Source of the DNA: Bacteroidales bacterium
Lineage (GTDB): Bacteria; Bacteroidota; Bacteroidia; Bacteroidales; UBA932
DNA: 64,000 nucleotides
Direction of reading: 5' to 3'
Assembly (NCBI GenBank): GCA_017455065.1
Contig: JAFTBU010000049.1
Coordinates: 186,001-250,000 of the forward strand
Positions 8,387 through 18,177 of the stretch are shown here, in pieces. The notes under the pieces are model-generated. The model did not search any database. It was not told the DNA's origin and was given only the letters and a program-made list of their open reading frames with translations. Made by a program: the position numbers and the translations under genes. Numbering within the stretch: the first letter of the stretch is position 1; each line of letters opens with the position of its first letter.

Positions 8387-9382
8387 GTCGCTGCTCATCT
8401 TGGAGTAGCGCCGCACCACCGGCACGGTCAGGGCGGGTGCCGCCCGGAGCAGCAGGTCCATCAGACGGGCCTTGAAATCCCTGCGGAAATACGCATTGGC
8501 GACTCCTGAGGGTATCACCTCCAGCATATGGGCGCGTATGCTGCGGAGCACCTTGGAGGAAGGTTTGAGCGAATTCAGGATATAGTTGAACGAAGGCACC
8601 AGATAGGCCTTCTTCAGATAGACATAGTCCAGCTCTTCCCGGTATTTCCCGTACAATCCCCTTTCCTTGAGCACCCTGAACAGATTGTCGAAGAGCGAGA
8701 CTTTCTGGGCATACTTGGTGTCGTCCACCGTGGTGCAGATGGAATTGTCCCTGACGAAATAGCGGTAGAAGGGCTCCTTCACATAGGAGATCTTGCGGGC
8801 ATAGAGGTACAGGAGCGGCACGAAGAAACTGTCCTCGTATTTTTCCGGGGTGAAATATATCTCATTGTCCTGCAGGAAAGAGCGGCGGCAGAGCATGGCC
8901 CACATCGCGGTGATGTAGCGGGTGAGGAGGCTCCGGCGCTTGTCCTCCGACACTTCCCCCGCGGCATCGGAGGGATGGCTCATCCGAAGGACCTTCCCGT
9001 CGGGCAATATCTTGGCGGCGTCGCAGAGGCAGACGTCGCTGTCTTCGGCGGAAGCGCGGGCATAGAGGGCCTCGAACATCCCCGGTTCGATCTCATCGTC
9101 GCTGTCGATGAAAATGACGTATTCCCCGCGGGCGTGGGCGAGGCCGGTGTTGCGGGCTATGCCGGCGCGGGAATTCTTCTCCAGGGTGACAATGCTGATG
9201 CGCTCCCCGCCGGGTTCCGCCATCAGGGCGCGGACCACGTCGACGCTGCCGTCGGTGCCGCGGTCGTCCACCACTATGATTTCAAAGTCCCCGAGGGTCT
9301 GTGCCAGGATGGAACGGATGCAGGGACCTATGTACCTTTCCGCATTGTAGAGCGGAATCACCGCCGATATCTTAGGATTCAT
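8378..9382 (-). CDS. Family 2 glycosyltransferase
   Basis: A 334-residue GT-A glycosyltransferase. The N-terminal 110 residues contain ISAVIPLYNAERYIGPCI, FEIIVVDDRGTDGS, NTGLAHARGEYVIFIDSDD, where the DSD triad binds metal and the nucleotide sugar. The remainder is a variable acceptor-binding region without obvious membrane helices. It is the last gene of a minus-strand glycan operon: its start overlaps the flippase gene by 11 bases, and its 3' end overlaps the convergent gene by 9 bases. Donor and acceptor sugars cannot be predicted. Confidence 0.88.
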   Translation of the reverse strand: MNPKISAVIPLYNAERYIGPCIRSILAQTLGDFEIIVVDDRGTDGSVDVVRALMAEPGGERISIVTLEKNSRAGIARNTGLAHARGEYVIFIDSDDEIEPGMFEALYARASAEDSDVCLCDAAKILPDGKVLRMSHPSDAAGEVSEDKRRSLLTRYITAMWAMLCRRSFLQDNEIYFTPEKYEDSFFVPLLYLYARKISYVKEPFYRYFVRDNSICTTVDDTKYAQKVSLFDNLFRVLKERGLYGKYREELDYVYLKKAYLVPSFNYILNSLKPSSKVLRSIRAHMLEVIPSGVANAYFRRDFKARLMDLLLRAAPALTVPVVRRYSKMSSDLF

Positions 9383-10913
9383 CTGGTTTTCTGATTAAGC
9401 GAAGTACGGCTTTGTCTATGATGCCGTTGAAGTCCGGGGAAATCTTCCAGGTATAGGCACCCGTCACTCCCGCAACGCCCAGCACGAAGGTCTTGACCAG
9501 GCAGTCCAGCAGGGCGGCGACGAAGGGCGTGGTCTTCAGTGAGAGGAAGGCGGGGGTGACCAGCGTCGACCAGGACAGATAGAGGGACACCAGCACTCCG
9601 AACAGGGCAAGCACCTTGAAATGGTCCACCGAAAAAGTATTGACCCCTATCGTGAAATAGATCACGGTCAGCATGACCGCCATGTAGGACACATAGGAGA
9701 AGAGCGTGGCCAGGGCTGCACCGTTCATCCCGTACAGGGGTATGAGTTTGTTGTTCAGGAATATGGCTATGAAGGTCAGGAAGAACGAGAAGAAGAGCGA
9801 GAGGTAATAATATTTCGAATAGCTTATCACCGACACTCCGGCGCAGCAGGTGGTGTAGATGAGCTTCGACGTGCCGAGGATCAGCACCACGTATTTGGCT
9901 GCGGAGTAGGCTTCCCCGTTGGGCATTATCTCATAGATGAAGTCCATGTTTATCCATATCAGATAAAGTATGAACGAGCCTATGAGCAGCTGGTTCAGGG
10001 AGACTTTCTTGCACAGGGCGCTCACCTCAGGGATGTTGCCCTCCTTCATGTAGCGGGAGATGATGGGCGTGGAGATGGAGCCCAGGGACCTGTAAGGGAC
10101 CTCCACCATGGCCACTATGTTCACAGCCATGGTATAAACTCCGGTGAAGGCCAGACCCAGCTTGGCGGACACGAAGAAAGTGTTGACGAAGGGAGTGATA
10201 TAGTCGCTCAGGGCGCCCAGGACCAGGAAGCCTGTATAGAACAGGAAGTCTTTCCTGAGGTCCTTGGTGATGAACTTGAAGTCCGGTTTGAGCTTGATTT
10301 TCTTCAGCGAGAAGAAATAGAACAGGTTGACCACGGTGGCCACCGCATACACCCCGCAGAAGAGTATGACGAAGCCGTCCAGCGAGACTATCTTGAACGC
10401 ATACAGGAAATAGACGGCTAGGGTGAGGACCCTTACCAGGACCTCCCGTATGAAATTGGGCACGGCTATCCTCATCAGGAGGTTCGAATTGGTCTCGAAC
10501 ACCCTCATGTACAGATAGCAGAAGCCTATGGGGAAGAGGAAATAATAGTAGTCGTTGAACAGCGGCGACCGCTCCGCAAAAGACTCCGTGACGAAGTCTT
10601 TGAGCACCAGGAAGACTATGCCGTAGAGCAGGAAGCCTATGAACGGGACCACCAGGGTCCAGAAGAAGAAGCCGTGGTCCTCCTCGCTGTCGTCCTTCTT
10701 GAAATAAGGGAAGAAACGGAAGGCCGACGAAGAAGTCCCGAGCATGGCGAGCCCGGAGAACATCACCGCCGAATCCACAAGCACACGGGCGAATCCCACC
10801 TCTTCTGTGGTGAGATATTTGGTCATCACGAAGAAGGTCGTAAAGATGCCGATCGCTATACCCAGATAGTTAACGACCGTACCCTTTATGCTCTGCCGGA
10901 TGATTATGCCCAT
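9372..10913 (-). CDS. Wzx-like polysaccharide flippase
   Basis: A 513-residue inner-membrane protein with about 12-14 hydrophobic segments spread over its whole length. It starts with IIIRQSIKGTVVNYLGIAIG, the usual beginning of Bacteroidota O-antigen and capsule flippases of the MOP superfamily. Such proteins move undecaprenyl-linked repeat units to the periplasmic face. It sits between a UDP-sugar enzyme and a GT2 gene, so export of a lipid-linked oligosaccharide is the likely role. No polymerase (Wzy) is obvious in the window; the YfhO-like gene upstream is not a typical one. Confidence 0.85.
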   Translation of the reverse strand: MGIIIRQSIKGTVVNYLGIAIGIFTTFFVMTKYLTTEEVGFARVLVDSAVMFSGLAMLGTSSSAFRFFPYFKKDDSEEDHGFFFWTLVVPFIGFLLYGIVFLVLKDFVTESFAERSPLFNDYYYFLFPIGFCYLYMRVFETNSNLLMRIAVPNFIREVLVRVLTLAVYFLYAFKIVSLDGFVILFCGVYAVATVVNLFYFFSLKKIKLKPDFKFITKDLRKDFLFYTGFLVLGALSDYITPFVNTFFVSAKLGLAFTGVYTMAVNIVAMVEVPYRSLGSISTPIISRYMKEGNIPEVSALCKKVSLNQLLIGSFILYLIWINMDFIYEIMPNGEAYSAAKYVVLILGTSKLIYTTCCAGVSVISYSKYYYLSLFFSFFLTFIAIFLNNKLIPLYGMNGAALATLFSYVSYMAVMLTVIYFTIGVNTFSVDHFKVLALFGVLVSLYLSWSTLVTPAFLSLKTTPFVAALLDCLVKTFVLGVAGVTGAYTWKISPDFNGIIDKAVLRLIRKPDES

Positions 10914-10928
10914 GGGACCCGTGGGGAT

Positions 10929-11876
10929 TTAAGCGGCGCCTTCCCTTATGAGACCTTCGAAGTATTCGATGGTACGCTGGAGACCTTCCCTGAGCTGTAT
11001 GGTCGGAGCCCAGCCGAGAATCTCGCGGGCTTTGTCGATGACAGGTTTGCGCTGGGTGGGATCGTCCGAAGGGAGGGGCTTGTAGACGAGCTTGGACTTG
11101 GCTCCGGTGAGGTCGATCACCTGCTCGGCGAGCTGCTTGATGGTGAATTCGCCGGGATTGCCGAGATTGACGGGACCGGTGATCTCATCCGGGGTGGCCA
11201 TCATGGCGATGAAGCCGCGCACCAGATCGTCGCAATAGCAGAAACTCCTGGTCTGGCTGCCGTCGCCGTAGATGGTGATATCCTCGCCGCGGAGGGCCTG
11301 CATGATGAAATTGGACACCACCCTGCCGTCGTTGGGATGCATGTTGGGGCCGTAGGTGTTGAAGATGCGGACCACCTTGATGCGGACATTGTTCTGACGG
11401 TGGTAGTCGAAGAACAGGGTCTCCGCGCACCTCTTGCCCTCATCGTAGCAAGAACGGATGCCTATGGGGTTCACATTGCCCCAGTAGCCTTCCGGCTGGG
11501 GGTGGACCTTGGGGTCGCCGTAAACCTCACTCGTGGAGGCCTGGAGCACCTTGGCTCCCGTCCTCTTGGCGAGGCCCAGCATGTTGATGGCGCCCATCAC
11601 CGAAGTCTGGATAGTCTTGATAGGGTCGTACTGGTAATGTATGGGGGACGCGGGGCACGCGAGATTGTAAATCTCCTCGACCTCCAGGTCTATGGGCCTG
11701 GTGACGTCGTGCCTGATCATCTCGAAATACGGATAATCCTGCAGGTCCACGATATTGCGCTTGCTGCCAGTGAAGAAATTGTCGAGGCAGAGGACTTCAT
11801 TGCCCTCTTCCAGGAGTTTCTTGCAGAGATGGGAGCCCAGGAAGCCGGCTCCGCCTGTAACCAGAATCTTTTTCAT
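10929..11876 (-). CDS. UDP-glucuronate decarboxylase (UDP-xylose synthase)
   Basis: A 315-residue short-chain dehydrogenase/epimerase. [18 protein letters not shown] is the NAD-binding Rossmann motif, and the catalytic Tyr and Lys are in [30 protein letters not shown] and [18 protein letters not shown] are diagnostic for UDP-glucuronate decarboxylases, which make UDP-xylose. The start at 11876 is chosen because the family begins at MKKILVTGG and it forms an ATGA overlap with the gene before it; a longer frame would add 33 unrelated residues. In this operon it probably supplies UDP-xylose for the surface glycan. Confidence 0.9.
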   Translation of the reverse strand: MKKILVTGGAGFLGSHLCKKLLEEGNEVLCLDNFFTGSKRNIVDLQDYPYFEMIRHDVTRPIDLEVEEIYNLACPASPIHYQYDPIKTIQTSVMGAINMLGLAKRTGAKVLQASTSEVYGDPKVHPQPEGYWGNVNPIGIRSCYDEGKRCAETLFFDYHRQNNVRIKVVRIFNTYGPNMHPNDGRVVSNFIMQALRGEDITIYGDGSQTRSFCYCDDLVRGFIAMMATPDEITGPVNLGNPGEFTIKQLAEQVIDLTGAKSKLVYKPLPSDDPTQRKPVIDKAREILGWAPTIQLREGLQRTIEYFEGLIREGAA

Positions 11877-14350
11877 ATAGTGTCTTGATCTTGTTCTTTC
11901 TTTTTGCCTCGCAGGGCCGCGACTATGGCCAGCACCACCACGGCGAGAGTGATGCCGTACATCAGGAGGCAGCATATCACAGAAAGGGTGTCCCCCTTCT
12001 TCACGCTGTCGGGGTCGAATACGAAATGTATCTCGTGCTCGCCGGCCGGTACGTTCATGGCCCTGAGCATGTAGTCCACCCTGTAGTGGTCGGCGGGCTT
12101 GCCGTCTATCGTGGCCTTCCAGCCGTAAGGATAATAAATCTCCGAGAAAACTATGGTGCCGGGCTGCGATGAGGAGCAGACATAGTCCAGGGTCTTGGGA
12201 GTGTATTTCGTCAATCTGACCGTGGCGTCTTCGGCGACCCCAGGGTTGAAATCCGAGACGAAGGAAGCGAATTCCTTGTCGAGCACCGCCGTCTTGGCGA
12301 GGTCGACCTGCATCAGGGCGTCGCTCTCGGCATTGGCATTGTCCACGCTCACCAGCTGCTCAACCCACCAGGCGTTGCCCAGGGCATAGGGATTGCGCTG
12401 CACCTCGGGACTGCCGTCTTCGCCGGAGACGATGAAATACTTGGTGTTGAGCATGCTAATCACGGGCATATGCATCTTGCCCAGATGCTCATCTATCAGA
12501 TCCTGGTAACGGCGCAGTTTGACAGCGCTGTAGCCGCCTATGGATTTCAGGTAGTAGGAAGTCCTGGCGTCGTTGAAAGGACTGACGGTGAGGTTGTACA
12601 CCCTGAAATGAGGGTCGGGGTCGGAGAGTATCGCCTCTTCGTAAGGCTCCATGCGGACCTGCTCGGCGCGCTTGGACGGGGACACGAAATTCTTGTCGTT
12701 GAAGAAACGCTTGTCCACGGGCCACATGTCCAGGACCACCAGGGCGGCGAGGGCCGCGATGACCACGGTCGCATTCTTCAGCTTGCCCTTCAGATGGAGG
12801 AAGAGCAGGAGCGCGGCGGCGGCGATGAAGAGGGCCGAGCGCAGGGAATCAGCCCTGAGCAGGGAACGTCTCTGGTCGATGATGGCCTCATAGAGCCAAT
12901 CCGGCAGGCTGGACGACCAGGAAGCGTCGGCGGCGGCGGTGAAGCTGAACATGGCTCCTCCGAGGAGGGCGAGCAGCAGGCAGATGCCGCCGGTGACCCC
13001 TGCGGAAATGTATATGCCCTTGAGTGCCCTGTCCTTGGGGACGCTGCCGTCCAGGACGGCCTTGACGGCGAGGAAACCCAGCAGAGGCATGGCCACTTCG
13101 GCCACCACCAATATCGAGGACACCGCCCTGAACTTGTCATACAGGGGGAAATACTTGAAGAAGAATTCCGTCAGCGGCATGAAATTGCTGCCCCATGCCA
13201 GGGCAATGGAAAACAGGGTCGAAGCCAGCAGGGCCCATTTGTAGGGGCCTTTGACGACGATGAGGCCAAGCAGGAAGAGGAAACAGACTATGGCACCGGC
13301 GTACACATTGCCGGCGGTGAAAGGCTGGCCTCCCCAGTACATAGGGACGCTGGCGCAGAAATCGGCGGCGGCACGGGGCTGGACGCCGTTGGAAACGAGC
13401 TCCTGGTACAATTTGGAATTCCTGCCCACATCGTAGTGGGAGGAACCGCCCTGCACTCCGGGTATCATCAGGGACATGGTCTCCCCTATGCCGTAGCTCC
13501 ACTGAGTGGCATACTCGAGGTCGAGTCCCTTGCTGTCGGCCTGGGAAGCGCCGTCCTCCTTGACCAGGTCTGACTGGCCGCCGCGCATGGTCTGCTCGGA
13601 ATACTCGGCATTGGAGAAGAGATTGGCGGAATTGGCGCCTATGCCTATGCCCACCGCCAGCACGAACACGCAGGTGGACACCAGCATGTCCTTGACCTTC
13701 TTTTCCCGTATGTGCATCACCAGTTCGGCTATCCACAGCAGGCCTATCATCAGGAAGAAGTAGTAGAACATCTGCGGGTGGTAAGGGAAGCCAAGGGCCA
13801 CGAAAATCATGGTCAGGACCGCCCCGGCCGCATATTTTTTCCTGTAGATCAGGTAGAATCCGCCTATCACCGCGGCCATCGCCGCGATAGCCGCCGTCTT
13901 GTAGATATGGCCGGCGCCTATGATGATGAGGAAATACGACGAAAGCCCCGTCGCCAGAGCCGCACCAGCCGCGAGCCAGACATTCATGCCGAAGCAGAGG
14001 AACATGGCGAAGAAGCAGATCAGATAGAAGAAGATGATCCATCCGGCGGAGCCGTTGCCGTAACGCAGGAGCGTGAGCGGCTGCAGCAGGGAATCAGCCT
14101 TGTAGTGGCCTCCTCCGATCTGGTAATTGGGCATGCCGCTGAACATGGAGCCTGTCCACCAGGTGTAGTCCCCTGTCTGTTTGTGGAATTCCACGCTCTC
14201 CTGGGCGGCGTTGAGCCCGGCCACCTTGTCGCTTGCGAGCAGCACCTTCCCTCCGAGCTCGGAGCTGCAGTAGATGAGAGCCACTGCGAGGAAAAGGAGG
14301 ATTGCCAGCAGGTAGGGAGCCGCTTTCTTGAGTATGTCGGTAATTTTCAT
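11873..14350 (-). CDS. YfhO-family polytopic membrane protein
   Basis: An 825-residue integral membrane protein. It has an N-terminal signal-anchor ([18 protein letters not shown]), a large block of hydrophobic helices (about residues 100-520), a soluble stretch (about 540-770) with [17 protein letters not shown] and [11 protein letters not shown], and a C-terminal helix before a lysine-rich tail. This architecture and the motif [12 protein letters not shown] match YfhO-like proteins, thought to be GT-C-like glycosyltransferases acting on lipid-linked sugars outside the membrane. In Bacillus, YfhO helps glycosylate teichoic acid; here the acceptor is unknown. It overlaps the UDP-xylose synthase gene by 4 bases and follows a GT2 gene by 12. 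Confidence 0.82.
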   Translation of the reverse strand: MKITDILKKAAPYLLAILLFLAVALIYCSSELGGKVLLASDKVAGLNAAQESVEFHKQTGDYTWWTGSMFSGMPNYQIGGGHYKADSLLQPLTLLRYGNGSAGWIIFFYLICFFAMFLCFGMNVWLAAGAALATGLSSYFLIIIGAGHIYKTAAIAAMAAVIGGFYLIYRKKYAAGAVLTMIFVALGFPYHPQMFYYFFLMIGLLWIAELVMHIREKKVKDMLVSTCVFVLAVGIGIGANSANLFSNAEYSEQTMRGGQSDLVKEDGASQADSKGLDLEYATQWSYGIGETMSLMIPGVQGGSSHYDVGRNSKLYQELVSNGVQPRAAADFCASVPMYWGGQPFTAGNVYAGAIVCFLFLLGLIVVKGPYKWALLASTLFSIALAWGSNFMPLTEFFFKYFPLYDKFRAVSSILVVAEVAMPLLGFLAVKAVLDGSVPKDRALKGIYISAGVTGGICLLLALLGGAMFSFTAAADASWSSSLPDWLYEAIIDQRRSLLRADSLRSALFIAAAALLLFLHLKGKLKNATVVIAALAALVVLDMWPVDKRFFNDKNFVSPSKRAEQVRMEPYEEAILSDPDPHFRVYNLTVSPFNDARTSYYLKSIGGYSAVKLRRYQDLIDEHLGKMHMPVISMLNTKYFIVSGEDGSPEVQRNPYALGNAWWVEQLVSVDNANAESDALMQVDLAKTAVLDKEFASFVSDFNPGVAEDATVRLTKYTPKTLDYVCSSSQPGTIVFSEIYYPYGWKATIDGKPADHYRVDYMLRAMNVPAGEHEIHFVFDPDSVKKGDTLSVICCLLMYGITLAVVVLAIVAALRGKKKEQDQDTI

Positions 14351-14362
14351 GCTATATGCGTT

Positions 14363-15352
14363 TCAACGGTACAATTCTTCCTGGGTGGCCTTGGAGGCCT
14401 TGTGGGTGAGCAGTTCGCTGATAAAACCGAAGCCGTAGCCGAAGAGCTGCACATAGGCGGCTGCAATCGACTTGAAGGCCACGTCGAGGCTCTTGTTCTT
14501 TATGAGGGATTCGGCGAATATGCAGATGATGTAGAAGCCTATGGGCAGCAGCCACCAGGCCGAGCGGAACACCAGGGCGAGCAGCACCAGCAGCAGGTTT
14601 CCCAGGGCGAAGGCCGTGGGCAGCAGGTGCACGAGCTTAAGGGAGCCGGGGTGAAGCTTATTCAGGAGTATCCTCCCCCGTCCGAAAGTGTTGACCTGGC
14701 GATAGAATTTCCTGAGGTCCACGCGCCTCTTGTGATAGACATATGCGTCGGGGAAAAGACGGGTCTCGAAACCGGCTTCCTTGATACGGAAACTCAGGTC
14801 GATGTCCTCGCCTATCATATTCTTGTACCCTCCTACCTTTTCAAAACAGGCCCTTGAGATGCCCATGTTGAAGGAGCGGGGCGTAAATTTCTTAACATTT
14901 TTGGTGCCTCCGCGTATGCCGCCGGTCGTCATGAAGGAAGTCATCGAATAGCTGATGGCCTTCTGCATGGAAGAGAAGTCCTCGCAGGCTCCGTCCGGAC
15001 CTCCGAAACAGTCCACATACTCTTCCCCGAGATACTTGCGCACGGTGGCGATGTACTGCTCCGGGAGGGTGACGTCGGAGTCGAAGATCAGGAAATAGTC
15101 CCCGGAAGCGTGCTTCATGCCGAAGTTGCGGGTGTCGCTGCGTCCGGAATTGGGCTTGGCGAGATAGTGCAGGTCCAGAAGGCCTTCATACTTGGCACAG
15201 ACGTCCCCGCAGGGAGCGGTGGAACCATCCTCGACTATCAGCACTTCGAAACCCTTGTCCGTCTGGGCCGTGAGGCTCCCGAGGAGCTCGTCGATTTCGT
15301 CCGGACGGTTGTAAACAGGGACTATTATGGAAAACTTTAACATTTCGGGCAT
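14363..15352 (-). CDS. Family 2 glycosyltransferase with C-terminal membrane helices
   Basis: A 329-residue GT-A protein (or 326 if the second ATG at 15343 is used). FSIIVPVYNRPDEIDELL opens the fold, LIFDSDVTLPEQY gives the metal-binding DSD, and GEDIDLSFRIKEAGF the conserved ED region. Two or three hydrophobic segments near residues 230-285 anchor it in the inner membrane, with a short cytoplasmic tail. This layout is common in transferases that work on undecaprenyl-phosphate carriers. It is the first gene of the minus-strand glycan operon; a -7 box lies 7 bases upstream of the ATG. Confidence 0.87.
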   Translation of the reverse strand: MPEMLKFSIIVPVYNRPDEIDELLGSLTAQTDKGFEVLIVEDGSTAPCGDVCAKYEGLLDLHYLAKPNSGRSDTRNFGMKHASGDYFLIFDSDVTLPEQYIATVRKYLGEEYVDCFGGPDGACEDFSSMQKAISYSMTSFMTTGGIRGGTKNVKKFTPRSFNMGISRACFEKVGGYKNMIGEDIDLSFRIKEAGFETRLFPDAYVYHKRRVDLRKFYRQVNTFGRGRILLNKLHPGSLKLVHLLPTAFALGNLLLVLLALVFRSAWWLLPIGFYIICIFAESLIKNKSLDVAFKSIAAAYVQLFGYGFGFISELLTHKASKATQEELYR

Positions 15353-15359
15353 AATTTTA

Positions 15360-15367
15360 CAAAAATA
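15360..15367 (-). promoter_or_regulatory. -7 box TATTTTTG for the glycan operon
   Basis: The minus strand reads TATTTTTG here, a perfect match to the Bacteroidota -7 consensus TAnnTTTG. It lies 7 bases upstream of the first possible start of the GT2 gene, so the transcript would have almost no leader if that start is used, or about 13 bases if the second ATG is used. No good -33 TTTG at normal spacing was found. Confidence 0.55.
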
Positions 15368-15389
15368 AGCATTTTACTTCAAAATTGCT

Positions 15390-15397
15390 TATATTTG
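15390..15397 (+). promoter_or_regulatory. -7 box TATATTTG for tRNA-Gly
   Basis: TATATTTG matches the TAnnTTTG consensus and ends 10 bases before the tRNA-Gly gene. It is back-to-back with the promoter of the minus-strand glycan operon. No clear -33 element. Confidence 0.6.
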
Positions 15398-15407
15398 CCC
15401 TCACAAA

Positions 15408-15478
15408 GCAGGATTAGCACATCGGTAGTGCATTGGCTTCCCAAGCCAAGGAGGAGGGTTCGACTCCCTTATCCTGCT
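15408..15478 (+). tRNA. tRNA-Gly, anticodon CCC
   Basis: A 71-base cloverleaf. The acceptor stem GCAGGAT pairs with ATCCTGC (15471-15477), the anticodon stem TTGGC pairs with GCCAA around the loop TTCCCAA (anticodon CCC, reading GGG), and the T loop is TTCGACT on stem GAGGG/CCCTT. The 3' CCA is not encoded. A run of six T (15480-15485) follows and may end transcription. It separates the glycan region from the pentose region. Confidence 0.93.
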
Positions 15479-15512
15479 CTTTTTTCGTACATGGCACCAG
15501 GCCGGCTCAAGG

Positions 15513-16712
15513 CTATTTCTTCCGGGCCCTTCTGCGGGGAAGCATGATAAAGCGCAAGACTCCGATGGCGGGGCCGTAAGGGAAGGACAATATATCCTTC
15601 TCGGCCTCGACGAGTTTTTCCCGTATGGGTATGGACTGCGGGCAGCGCTGCTCGCATTTGCCGCAGCGTACGCACTGCGACGCCGATGCCGGGGGGAAAG
15701 TGAGGCTGACGGCCTGTGCGTACTGGGCGCGGCCGGAGAACTTGGACTCGGTGTACATGGTGTTCCATGCGCTGAAGATGCCGGGGATGTCGACGCCTTT
15801 CGGGCAGGGCATGCAGTAGCGGCAGCCTGTGCAGCCCACCCTTTCCTTTTCGCGTATTATCGCCTTGACCTGCTCCAGCATGGCGGTGTCCTCGGGACTG
15901 AAAGAGCCCGCCACGGCTTCGGAAGCCGTGCGGACATTCTCCCGGACCATCTCGACGGAATTCATCCCGGACAGGACGACCGTCACCTCAGGCTGGTTCC
16001 AGAGCCAGCGCAGGCCCCATTGGGCGGGGGTCCAGCCGCGGCGGTCGGAGGCTATGAGTTTCTTGGCCGCTTCGGGGAGTTTGTCCACCAGCTTGCCTCC
16101 GCGCAGGGGCTCCATGATGACGACAGGGATACCCCTGAGGGCAGCGGCCTTGAGGCCTTCAACTCCTGCCTGGGAGGTCTCATCCACGTAATTGTACTGT
16201 ATCTGGCAGAAATCCCAGTCGTAGGCGGCAAGTATCTTGAGGAAATTGTCTGTGTTGCCGTGATAGGAAAAGCCTATGTTGCGTATGGCGCCCGATGCTT
16301 TCTTTTCAGCTATCCATTCCTCTATGCCGGCCTCCTGCAGCTTCTCCCACTGGGAATAGTCGGTCAGATGGTGCATCAGGTAATAGTCCACCCAGCCGGT
16401 GCGCAGACGCGTGAGTTCCTCTTCGAAGAAACGGTCTATGGCGGCACGGTTGCGTATGAGGTACTGGGGGAGCTTGGTCGCGATCTTCACCCGGGAGCGG
16501 ATGCCGTTGCGCTCGAGTATCTCTCCCAGGGCGGCCTCGCTGCCGGGATAGATGTAGGCGGTGTCGAAATAGTTCACCCCCGAATGGAAAGCCTCGAGGA
16601 GCTCCTTTTCAGTCTTTTCGATGTCTATGCCGGCGCCTTTCCTTGAGAAACGCATGCAGCCGTAGCCCAGGACGGAAAGGTCCTCGCCGTGTTTGTCTTT
16701 ACGGTACTGCAT
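15513..16712 (-). CDS. Aldo/keto reductase with C-terminal ferredoxin domain
   Basis: A 399-residue protein with two parts. Residues 1-290 are an aldo/keto reductase: LSVLGYGCMRFSRKG, VNYFDTAYIYPGSEAALG with catalytic Asp and Tyr, and YLMHHLTDY. The C-terminal part (from about 300) has two Cys clusters, CTGCRYCMPCPKGVDIP and CVRCGKCEQRCPQSIPI, which fit one or two 4Fe-4S centres. This architecture is common in anaerobes, where such enzymes are presumed oxidoreductases with unknown substrates. The start at 16712 (MQYRKDKHGED) fits the family; an upstream GTG would add 19 residues that look like read-through. It lies downstream of xylA on the same strand, 145 bases away. Confidence 0.85.
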   Translation of the reverse strand: MQYRKDKHGEDLSVLGYGCMRFSRKGAGIDIEKTEKELLEAFHSGVNYFDTAYIYPGSEAALGEILERNGIRSRVKIATKLPQYLIRNRAAIDRFFEEELTRLRTGWVDYYLMHHLTDYSQWEKLQEAGIEEWIAEKKASGAIRNIGFSYHGNTDNFLKILAAYDWDFCQIQYNYVDETSQAGVEGLKAAALRGIPVVIMEPLRGGKLVDKLPEAAKKLIASDRRGWTPAQWGLRWLWNQPEVTVVLSGMNSVEMVRENVRTASEAVAGSFSPEDTAMLEQVKAIIREKERVGCTGCRYCMPCPKGVDIPGIFSAWNTMYTESKFSGRAQYAQAVSLTFPPASASQCVRCGKCEQRCPQSIPIREKLVEAEKDILSFPYGPAIGVLRFIMLPRRRARKK

Positions 16713-16857
16713 CTTCTTGATGGTCCATGCCAGGAGCCGGAAAAGGGGCCTGGGGAGCACCTTCACCACATTCAGAGTGTTGGTGATCCCCGGCGGTCCT
16801 TTTTCCGCTGGTTGGTTATCACGGGTCAGTTTTCAGCAATACGCCTGTCTGGGAGGA

Positions 16858-18171
16858 TCAGATGTACATGTTAATGATGGTCTCGTACAGCTCCTGCTTG
16901 CCGGAAGTCTGCTTGGGCTCACCGTTCTTCTTGGCATAGGCCACAGCCTCCTCGAGGCTCAGCTTGCCTTCTTCGAACTGCTTGCCGACTCCGCTGTCGT
17001 AGGAAGCGTAGCGATCTTTGCGCATCTGCTCCAGAGGTGACTTCTCGATGATCTCGGCCGCGGTCTCGAGGGCGCGTGCCATGACGTCCATGCCGGACAC
17101 ATGTGCGATGATGATATCCTCGAGGTCGGTGGAGTTGCGACGGGTCTTGGCGTCGAAGTTGCTGCCGCCCACGAGTCCGCCGTTGCGGATGATCACGAGC
17201 ATGGCCTGCACGAGCTCATAGATGTCGATGGGGAACTGGTCGGTGTCCCAGCCGTTCTGGTAGTCTCCCCTGTTGGCGTCGATGCTGCCGAGCATTCCGG
17301 CGTCGGAGGCTGCCTGGAGCTCATGCTCGAAGGTGTGGCCTGCGAGGGTGGCGTGGTTGACCTCGATATTGACCTTGAAGTCCTTGTCCAGGCCGTGGGC
17401 CTTGAGGAAACCGATCACGGTCTCGGTGTCCACGTCATACTGGTGCTTGGTGGGCTCCATGGGCTTGGGCTCGATGAGGAAGGTGCCTTTGAATCCCTTG
17501 GCGCGGGCATAGTCGCGGGCCATGCCGAGCATGGTGGCCATATGCTCCTTCTCGCGTTTCATATCGGTGTTCAGCAGGCTCATGTAGCCTTCACGGCCGC
17601 CCCAGAACACATAGCACTCTCCGCCGAGCTCGATGGTGGCGTCGATGGCGTTCTTGATCTGGACCATGGCGCGGGCTGCGACATCGAAGTCGGGGTTGGT
17701 GCTGGCGCCGTTCATATAGCGCTTGTGTCCGAACACATTAGCGGTACCCCAGAGGAGCTTGATGCCGGTCTCGGCCTGTTTCTTCTTCAGGTATGCTACC
17801 ACCTCCTTGAGGTTGGCCTCATACTGCTCGATGGTGTCGGCCTCAGCGACCAGGTCCACATCGTGGAAGCAATAGTAACCGATACCGAGTTTCTGCATGA
17901 TCTCAAATCCGGCATCCACCTTGTCCTTGGCAGCCTGCACGGGGTCGGAAGCGGCATTCCAGGGGAATGACTTGGTGCCAGGGCCGAACTGGTCGGAGCC
18001 CTCTGCGCACAGTGTGTGCCACCATGCCATGGCGAATTTGAGCCAGTCCTTCATCTTCTTGCCGGCGACCACCTTCTCGGGGTCATAGTAATGGAAAGCC
18101 ATGGGATTCTTTGAACCCTTTCCTTCGAATTTGATTTTACCTACGTTGGGGAAATACTCTTTAGTTGCCAT
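16858..18171 (-). CDS. xylA: Xylose isomerase
   Basis: A 437-residue enzyme of the longer (class II) xylose isomerase group, full length. It interconverts D-xylose and D-xylulose in the cytoplasm. The start [19 protein letters not shown], the catalytic His103 in [40 protein letters not shown], and the metal-binding Glu and Lys in [16 protein letters not shown] are all present. It follows xylB by six bases on the same strand, so the pair forms a xylB-xylA operon. It completes breakdown of xylose released by the xylan locus at 40-63 kb. Confidence 0.97.
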   Translation of the reverse strand: MATKEYFPNVGKIKFEGKGSKNPMAFHYYDPEKVVAGKKMKDWLKFAMAWWHTLCAEGSDQFGPGTKSFPWNAASDPVQAAKDKVDAGFEIMQKLGIGYYCFHDVDLVAEADTIEQYEANLKEVVAYLKKKQAETGIKLLWGTANVFGHKRYMNGASTNPDFDVAARAMVQIKNAIDATIELGGECYVFWGGREGYMSLLNTDMKREKEHMATMLGMARDYARAKGFKGTFLIEPKPMEPTKHQYDVDTETVIGFLKAHGLDKDFKVNIEVNHATLAGHTFEHELQAASDAGMLGSIDANRGDYQNGWDTDQFPIDIYELVQAMLVIIRNGGLVGGSNFDAKTRRNSTDLEDIIIAHVSGMDVMARALETAAEIIEKSPLEQMRKDRYASYDSGVGKQFEEGKLSLEEAVAYAKKNGEPKQTSGKQELYETIINMYI

Positions 18172-18177
18172 AATTGT

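Noticed and set aside
16713..16769. Longer aldo/keto reductase starting from a GTG at 16769.
   Set aside because: The family begins at the ATG at 16712; the extra 19 residues have no match to the family start.
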